From NCBI RefSeq assembly GCF_029269825.1, contig NZ_JARJHU010000002.1, positions 124,001 to 188,000 on the forward strand: 64,000 nucleotides of DNA. Direction: 5' to 3'. Below, in pieces: positions 58,697-64,000 of the stretch. A program made the translations under genes and the position numbers. Source of the stretch: Pedobacter sp. JY14-1. GTDB lineage: Bacteria; Bacteroidota; Bacteroidia; Sphingobacteriales; Sphingobacteriaceae. Every line of letters begins with the position of its first letter. Positions within the stretch are counted from its first letter, which is position 1. The notes beneath the pieces are model-generated. The model was not told where the DNA came from. It did not search any database and saw nothing but the letters and a program-made list of their open reading frames with translations.

Positions 58697-61600
58697 ATGA
58701 TTAAAAAGCCAGGCTCTATACTGTTCTCTACCCGTACAATGGGATTCCTGTTGATTTTATATGCGTTTTCCATGGCTATGGGCACATTTGTGGAAAATGA
58801 CTATAAGACGCCTGTTGCAAAGGCACTGATTTACGAATGCTGGTGGTTCGAGGCGATCATGGTCATCCTGGTGCTGAACTTTATCGGCAATATTGCCCGA
58901 TACCGTCTTTATCAACTAAAAAAGCTGCCGCTGCTGGTTTTTCACCTGGCCTTTGTGGTCATTTTCATTGGTGGTGCGATCACCCGGTATATCAGTTTCG
59001 AGGGCTCCATGTCGATCAGGGAAAATGAATCGAGTGAAGATATCATCTCAGACAAAACCTTCTTTAAAGTACAGATCGGGAAAGGCGACGATGCGCTTGC
59101 CTATAATGATGTACCCGTTACCCTGCTTTCCAACCGGGTTCCGTTTTACCTGAAACCTTTTAAGAAGGATTTTGAAGAGGAGTATGATTTCCGGGGTGAA
59201 AGGGTAAAGTTAAAAGTCATTGATTTTTATTCACGGGCACAGGATTCACTGGTAAAGGAGTCCTCAGGCGTATCGACTTTGCACCTGGTGGTGCTGGAAA
59301 ACGGACAGCGTGTGAATAAGTACATACCCTCCGGTGATGTGCAACTGATCCAGAACCTGTTATTCAGCTTTAATAAAGAGACTCAGGGGGCAATTAACAT
59401 TACGGACAAAGATGGAAGGCTGCAGATCTCTTCACCGTTTGACGGCAGCTATATGATCATGGCGACGCAGGAACAAAAGCCTGTACCCGGTAGCCAGGGA
59501 CTGCAGGACTTTAACATCAGGAGCCTGTATACTTTCGGTACACTTGCATTTGTAGTGCCCGAGCTCCCGGCGCGGGGAAGACTTATACACTTTGAAGGCG
59601 ACAAGAAAAAACACGAAAACGATCCGGACCTGATTCGGGTAGCCATTAAAACCAGCAATGCGGCTGATACGGTTTCCTTTTATGGCGGGCGCGGACTCAC
59701 TAATTTCCAGCACCAGTCGCAGGTGGGCGACCTGAGGATTTCCCTGGCTTACGGGTCTAAAATTTATAAAGCTCCTTTTGCCCTCAAACTTGTAGATTTT
59801 AAGATGGAAAAATACCCGGGAAGCGATAGTCCGTCTTCCTATTCTTCGGATGTGATGATTCAGGACAAGGGTAAGGAAACCCCATACAAAATATATATGA
59901 ACCATGTTCTCGACCATTCGGGATACCGCTTTTTTCAGTCCAGCTTTCATCCGGATGAAAAGGGTACGATACTTTCCGTGAACCATGATGCCTGGGGAAC
60001 AAATATCACCTATATCGGGTATACTTTTCTCTTCCTGGGCATGTTCGTTACCCTGTTCTGGAAGGGGACACACTTTTCAAAACTGAATGAACAGCTAAAG
60101 GCCCTGTCTAAAACAACTAAAGTATTGCTGCTGATGTTATCTCTGTCCCTGGGAGGAGGTTCGGCTTACAGTCAGAAAATTGACATGCACGGCACCGACG
60201 GGCAGGACCACGCAGGCCATGACCATTCCGGTCATGATCATGCTGCGATGCCAGAGCAGGGGCATAGCGATGGTGGGGCAATGCAGCAGGTGCTTGCCTT
60301 AAAAGCCGTTGATGCCGGTTCATTCGCGGAGAAGATCAGGATTGATCCTGACCACGCGGCGCAGTTTGGCCGGTTGCTGGTACAAAATATCGACGGCAGG
60401 ATAGAGCCGGTAAATACACTCGCGCTGGAAATACTGAGAAAAGTGTATGGCAAGGAACGCTTTTACACACTGGATGCCAATCAATTCTTACTGTCTGTTT
60501 CTACCAACCCCTACAAGTGGGTCAACGTGCCGCTGATAAAAATAGGCAGTAAGGGCGGTGAGGAGATTCTCAGGAAACTAAAGGCAGACGAGCATGGGAA
60601 TACCACAATGGTTAATCTCCTGGATCTCAGTCCGGATGGTTCTGCACAGTTCGTTCTGGCTGAGGATTATCAGAAGGCTTTTGCAAAGAAACCGGCGGAC
60701 CAGAGCAACTATGACAAGTTCGTACTTGACCTCAATGATAAGCTCTACGCAATGCAGCAACTTTTAGAAGGCCAGTATTTGCGTGTTCTGCCACTTGCAG
60801 GAGATAAGAATAACCAATGGGTAGCCATGCCATTTAATCCGATAGACGGAGCTGAGATGACTAATCCTGTGGCGCTGTATTTTTCAAGTGTGATCAAGGC
60901 AGAAGAATCGGGTAACTGGCAGGACGTAGATGCCAAGCTGAATCACATCAAGGGCCTGCAGTTGAAACATAGTAAAGATGTTGTGCCTTCTGCGGCTAAG
61001 ATTGAGTGGGAGGTCAGGTACAATTCCTGGAACATCTTCCTGAAACTGATGATCGCTTACGCAGTCCTGGGGACCGTTATACTTGCTTTGGGATTTGTCC
61101 GGTTGTTCAGGCAGGGTAAGGTGCTGAACCGGATCGTAAACGTAACTTTGGTACTGATCGGTATCGCGGCTGCCTTTCAGGCACTCGGACTGGGGGTACG
61201 CTGGTATATTTCAGGACACGAACCCTGGAGCAATGGATATGAGGCCGTACTTTTCATCAGCTGGATCGGTGTATTATCTGGCATGCTGATGTACAGGAAC
61301 AGCAATGCCTTCATTCCTGCGGCGGGCTGTCTGATCGCCGTGATCCTGATGGGCTTTGCTCATGGCGGCTCGCAGATGAACCCGCAGATCACCCCGCTGG
61401 TACCGGTACTGAAGTCTTACTGGCTGATGATCCACGTGGCGATCATTACCTCAAGCTATGGTTTCTTCGGACTGAGCGCACTGATGGGTACGGTCGTGCT
61501 GATCTTATACATCATAGATCACAAAAAGATCTCGGCAAAGGTGAAGTCTTCTGTTACCGAGCTGACCATTGTCAACGAGATGTCGCTTACCGTGGGCCTG

Positions 61601-61957
61601 TTCCTCCTTACCGTCGGAACTTTTCTGGGGGGGATATGGGCCAATGAAAGCTGGGGCCGTTACTGGAGCTGGGACCCTAAGGAAACCTGGGCCTTTATTT
61701 CCGTTATCGTGTATGCCTTCGTACTGCATGTGCGGCTGATCCCTAAAATGAAAGGTAAATACCTGTTCAATCTTTTGTCACTGGTCAGTTTCTCGACGAT
61801 CATCATGACGTATTTTGGGGTCAACTATTACCTCACCGGCCTGCATTCCTACGCCCAGGGTGACCCGGTGCCGATACCGTCGTGGGTTTACATCACCGTA
61901 TCGATAGTATTTGTGCTGGCGGTAGTATCTTATCGCCGATACAAGAGGAAGGTCTAG
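58697..61957 (+). CDS. ccsBA: cytochrome c biogenesis fusion protein CcsBA (ResB + CcsA)
   Basis: The N-terminal half has ResB features (FSTRTMGFLLILYAFSMAMG, a large periplasmic domain and a helix near residue 440) and the C-terminal half is CcsA with the haem-binding WWD motif ANESWGRYWSWDPKETWAF and several helices. The protein carries haem out of the cell membrane and ligates it to apocytochrome c in system II. Between the halves, about residues 495-520, is a His-rich stretch (DHAGHDHSGHDHAAMPEQGH). An extra periplasmic domain (530-770) follows before the CcsA part. Length 1086 agrees with the Bacteroidota fusions. It is a single gene. Confidence 0.93.
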   Translation: MIKKPGSILFSTRTMGFLLILYAFSMAMGTFVENDYKTPVAKALIYECWWFEAIMVILVLNFIGNIARYRLYQLKKLPLLVFHLAFVVIFIGGAITRYISFEGSMSIRENESSEDIISDKTFFKVQIGKGDDALAYNDVPVTLLSNRVPFYLKPFKKDFEEEYDFRGERVKLKVIDFYSRAQDSLVKESSGVSTLHLVVLENGQRVNKYIPSGDVQLIQNLLFSFNKETQGAINITDKDGRLQISSPFDGSYMIMATQEQKPVPGSQGLQDFNIRSLYTFGTLAFVVPELPARGRLIHFEGDKKKHENDPDLIRVAIKTSNAADTVSFYGGRGLTNFQHQSQVGDLRISLAYGSKIYKAPFALKLVDFKMEKYPGSDSPSSYSSDVMIQDKGKETPYKIYMNHVLDHSGYRFFQSSFHPDEKGTILSVNHDAWGTNITYIGYTFLFLGMFVTLFWKGTHFSKLNEQLKALSKTTKVLLLMLSLSLGGGSAYSQKIDMHGTDGQDHAGHDHSGHDHAAMPEQGHSDGGAMQQVLALKAVDAGSFAEKIRIDPDHAAQFGRLLVQNIDGRIEPVNTLALEILRKVYGKERFYTLDANQFLLSVSTNPYKWVNVPLIKIGSKGGEEILRKLKADEHGNTTMVNLLDLSPDGSAQFVLAEDYQKAFAKKPADQSNYDKFVLDLNDKLYAMQQLLEGQYLRVLPLAGDKNNQWVAMPFNPIDGAEMTNPVALYFSSVIKAEESGNWQDVDAKLNHIKGLQLKHSKDVVPSAAKIEWEVRYNSWNIFLKLMIAYAVLGTVILALGFVRLFRQGKVLNRIVNVTLVLIGIAAAFQALGLGVRWYISGHEPWSNGYEAVLFISWIGVLSGMLMYRNSNAFIPAAGCLIAVILMGFAHGGSQMNPQITPLVPVLKSYWLMIHVAIITSSYGFFGLSALMGTVVLILYIIDHKKISAKVKSSVTELTIVNEMSLTVGLFLLTVGTFLGGIWANESWGRYWSWDPKETWAFISVIVYAFVLHVRLIPKMKGKYLFNLLSLVSFSTIIMTYFGVNYYLTGLHSYAQGDPVPIPSWVYITVSIVFVLAVVSYRRYKRKV

Positions 61958-61972
61958 TTACCAGTGGTCCAT

Positions 61973-62671
61973 TCAGCGGGCCCTGGTTTCATCGATCGCT
62001 TTTACCCATTTTTTGTGCCCGCATTTGGTACAGGTATGCTCCTTGCAGGGCGCGATCTTCTGCACCCTTCCGCAAAAAGAGCAGGCGTAGTCGTTCTCGC
62101 CTGTAATCTGTTTGCAGCGCTGGTCGAAAAGATGCGGCAGAATGGGAAGCCCTGGTTTTACGTCCTTGTCGTCATAGAAGAATATACTGACATTACCGGA
62201 TGTTTCCAATATGGCCAGCCTGATCTGCCCTAAGTGAGAGACGCTTTGCTGGCGTAGTTCAGAAAAAAACTCGTCAAATGCGAGGTCTTCTTTTTTGAAG
62301 TTTTCTATGGAAAATTCGCCATCTACGATGACGTATGCGCATTTCCCTTCTACCAGGTCGTCAAATGTGCTGCTTTTGGCCATCAGGTAAGTAGTAAGCC
62401 GGTAGGCTCCGACAATAACCGCAAATATGACAATAGGGGTAAGCAGGCCTATTTCTTTATAAAACATAGGGTCACCCGCAGCGGAACCCAGGCTGATGAT
62501 CACCACGAGCTCAAATACGGAAAGCTGCCGCACTCCCCGCTTGCCAAGCAAACGGAGCCCGATCAGGATGATAAAATACATCAGGATGGTGCGCAGTACG
62601 ATTTCCAGGAGAAAGCTCCAGTGTTCCTCACCGAACAGGAAATTGGTCCAGTCAATTTTCATCAGGGTCAT
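61973..62671 (-). CDS. DUF421 (YetF-type) membrane protein with C-terminal zinc ribbon
   Basis: Three N-terminal membrane helices (TILMYFIILIGLRLLGKRGV; LSVFELVVIISLGSAAGDPM; LLTPIVIFAVIVGAYRLTTY) and the cytoplasmic DUF421 domain (KSSTFDDLVEGKCAYVIVDG, AFDEFFSELRQQSVSHLGQI) are present. The C-terminal tail has two Cys pairs (CSFCG and CTKCGHKKW), a zinc-ribbon pattern not found in typical YetF proteins. Function is unknown. A start at 62662 (MKIDWTN) is equally possible. It is convergent with ccsBA. Confidence 0.82.
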   Translation of the reverse strand: MTLMKIDWTNFLFGEEHWSFLLEIVLRTILMYFIILIGLRLLGKRGVRQLSVFELVVIISLGSAAGDPMFYKEIGLLTPIVIFAVIVGAYRLTTYLMAKSSTFDDLVEGKCAYVIVDGEFSIENFKKEDLAFDEFFSELRQQSVSHLGQIRLAILETSGNVSIFFYDDKDVKPGLPILPHLFDQRCKQITGENDYACSFCGRVQKIAPCKEHTCTKCGHKKWVKAIDETRAR

Positions 62672-62841
62672 TTTAGCCGTTTTTAAGTAAAAACAGCGTC
62701 AACGGGCATTTGTTCACCTGGTCTGTCTATACGTTAACTTCAGGTCGTAAAAAGTATTTTTTTCAAATGGCCTGAAAGCTGCTGACAAACTGTTGTCACC
62801 GGCGCGTATTTACTTTGTGGTGTAACAAAAAAATAAAGACT

Positions 62842-63336
62842 ATGAACACATCAGAAATTGCACAAAGCACAGCACAGGTAATCAGCAAGGAAGACCTTTT
62901 GAAACACTGGCAGGGACACCGCAGCCTGACCAGGAAAGTGATCGAGGCATTTCCTGAAAAGGAATTTTTTGAATTCTCCATCGGCGGAATGCGACCTTTC
63001 TCTGCCCTGACCTCAGAGTTCCTGGCCATGGGCGCGCCGGCGATGAAAGGCATCGTGGAGCGCCAGGAGGAGCCTTACCAGGAGAACAGCGAGGAACTGA
63101 CCACCAAGGCGCAGTACCTGGAAAAATGGGACCGGGCCACTGAGGATATCAACAAATACTGGGGACAGCTGAGCACGGAAAATTTCAGTGAGACGTTCAA
63201 CCTGTTCGGGGCGTACAATTTCCCGGTGATCCAGAATATCCTGTACCTGATCGACAATGAGATCCACCACCGCGGACAGGGTTATGTTTACCTGAGGGCC
63301 TTAGGGATCGAGCCGCCCTTTTTTTGGGAGAGATAA
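62842..63336 (+). CDS. DinB-family protein
   Basis: From the ATG giving MNTSEIAQSTAQVISKEDLL the protein has 164 residues in a four-helix-bundle pattern. The three metal-ligand histidines of DinB/YfiT proteins are in HWQGHRSLTRK and NEIHHRGQGYVYLRALG. Such proteins are often thiol- or damage-linked hydrolases; no substrate is evident. The longer start at 62815 is rejected because it lies in the A+T-rich leader. Its end overlaps the convergent WYL gene by 49 bp. Confidence 0.85.
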   Translation: MNTSEIAQSTAQVISKEDLLKHWQGHRSLTRKVIEAFPEKEFFEFSIGGMRPFSALTSEFLAMGAPAMKGIVERQEEPYQENSEELTTKAQYLEKWDRATEDINKYWGQLSTENFSETFNLFGAYNFPVIQNILYLIDNEIHHRGQGYVYLRALGIEPPFFWER

Positions 63337-64000
63337 GCAGGATTCAGCCTTTCTCTGGCTTCTGAATGGTTCATGGATAACCTGGACTTCATCTTCTCCA
63401 TCAATTCCAGTATGTCTGTTTTGAGGCTTTCAGGCTCCAGGATCTTCGCATGATCGCCAAACATCAGGTACCAGCGTGCAAAACCGTTCTGCACGTTCTG
63501 ACTGAGAAAAGTCATCTCGATCTGGTTCCCGATCATTTGCTGGGAAACAAAACCGTGAAACTTTTTCTCATAGTCCAGGTGTTTGGCGATTTTCTTGTCG
63601 ACCAGTATCCTTACCCTTGTGGTAGGGTACTTTTCCTTATCATTTTTCAGGTAGTTTTCCAGGGGTTCGTGCGTTAAGGAAAAAGGCTGTTCAGTCTGCC
63701 TGATCTCCAGGATCCGGTCCGTGCGGAACTGCCGGTAATCCTTTCGCAGGTGACAATAGGCGAAGGTATACCAGTTGTTGTGGTCATGGAATATGCCTAC
63801 GGGTTCTATTGTCCTGGTCAGTGGCACTTCAGCTTCAATTGCCTGGTAATGCAATATGGCCTGCGTCTTTTCCGCCACACACTTGAATAACATAGCCAGG
63901 GCATTGGGTGCATTTTCGTTGAACATCCTGTCGGCGGGCTGCATCAGTACATTGGATTCGATACCCGAAAGCCAGTCCTTGTCGGCATTTTTCAGTACCG
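63288..64000 (-). CDS. WYL-domain transcriptional regulator (5' partial)
   Basis: The open frame continues past the right edge of the window (VLKNADKDWLSGIESNV before the internal Met), so the N-terminal helix-turn-helix is not seen. The WYL-type sequence TIEPVGIFHDHNNWYTFAYC HLRKDYRQFRTDRILEI contains the RxFRxDRI core, and the C-terminal extension ends SLKTDILELMEKMKSRL. This is the YafY-type regulator family that binds nucleic acid or a ligand through WYL. It probably regulates a neighbouring gene, perhaps the DinB-like gene, which is inference. Confidence 0.85.
   Translation of the reverse strand, partial: VLKNADKDWLSGIESNVLMQPADRMFNENAPNALAMLFKCVAEKTQAILHYQAIEAEVPLTRTIEPVGIFHDHNNWYTFAYCHLRKDYRQFRTDRILEIRQTEQPFSLTHEPLENYLKNDKEKYPTTRVRILVDKKIAKHLDYEKKFHGFVSQQMIGNQIEMTFLSQNVQNGFARWYLMFGDHAKILEPESLKTDILELMEKMKSRLSMNHSEARERLNPAYLSQKKGGSIPKALR

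Overview
The window looks like chromosomal DNA of a Sphingobacteriaceae bacterium (Bacteroidota), most probably Pedobacter or a close relative. The evidence is the SusC/SusD pair with an ECF sigma/FecR switch, the short RpoD-like sigma factor, several promoters of the TTTG-N19-21-TAnnTTTG type, the CcsBA fusion and two DUF6266 proteins. These are family-level recognitions from memory; no database search was run.

Layout. 0-10.2 kb: end of an L-rhamnose catabolic operon (aldolase/dehydrogenase fusion, isomerase, kinase), a DMT exporter, a secreted zinc peptidase, a 7TM-DISM histidine kinase, a secreted GH110-like beta-helix enzyme and a class I glutamine amidotransferase. 10.4-14 kb: tRNA-Arg(CCG) with promoter and terminator, a secreted redoxin, an ECF sigma with a small soluble zinc-finger anti-sigma, a fasciclin protein and an alternative RpoD-like sigma factor that shares an upstream element with the divergent GH2 gene. 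14.2-31 kb: GH2 gene, a DUF6266 gene, then a polysaccharide-utilisation-type locus (ECF sigma, FecR, SusC, SusD, S9 peptidase, second GH2, lipocalin-like protein), much of it visibly A+T-richer than its surroundings. 31-37.5 kb: accessory region with a truncated AraC gene, Crp/Fnr regulator, ORF6N/PLD-like protein, Fic protein, and a cassette of unknown protein, DUF6266, holin-like membrane protein and secreted CHAP-like peptidase, rich in tandem and palindromic repeats. 37.6-48.9 kb: regulatory-domain protein, methyltransferase, orphan propeller histidine kinase, GT39 enzyme, MgtE, YchF, DUF5362 and GH29 fucosidase. 48.9-56.7 kb: metal efflux locus (RND pump, adaptor, TolC-like channel, histidine kinase, response regulator), all on the minus strand. 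56.9-64 kb: a candidate structured RNA, an SGNH plus alpha/beta-hydrolase fusion, CcsBA, a DUF421 protein, a DinB-like protein and a partial WYL regulator.

The most striking observation is a set of short palindromic repeat elements lying inside open reading frames without breaking them: three in one FecR gene, one in the second GH2 gene (absent from its paralogue in this window), two in the CHAP-like peptidase within a 93-bp tandem duplication, and one forming the C-terminus of the AraC remnant. They resemble in behaviour the Rickettsia palindromic elements that insert in coding sequence. Other items worth checking are the candidate RNA at 56.9-57.07 kb, the shared promoter element of the sigma factor and GH2 gene, and the DUF6266/holin-like/peptidase cassette.
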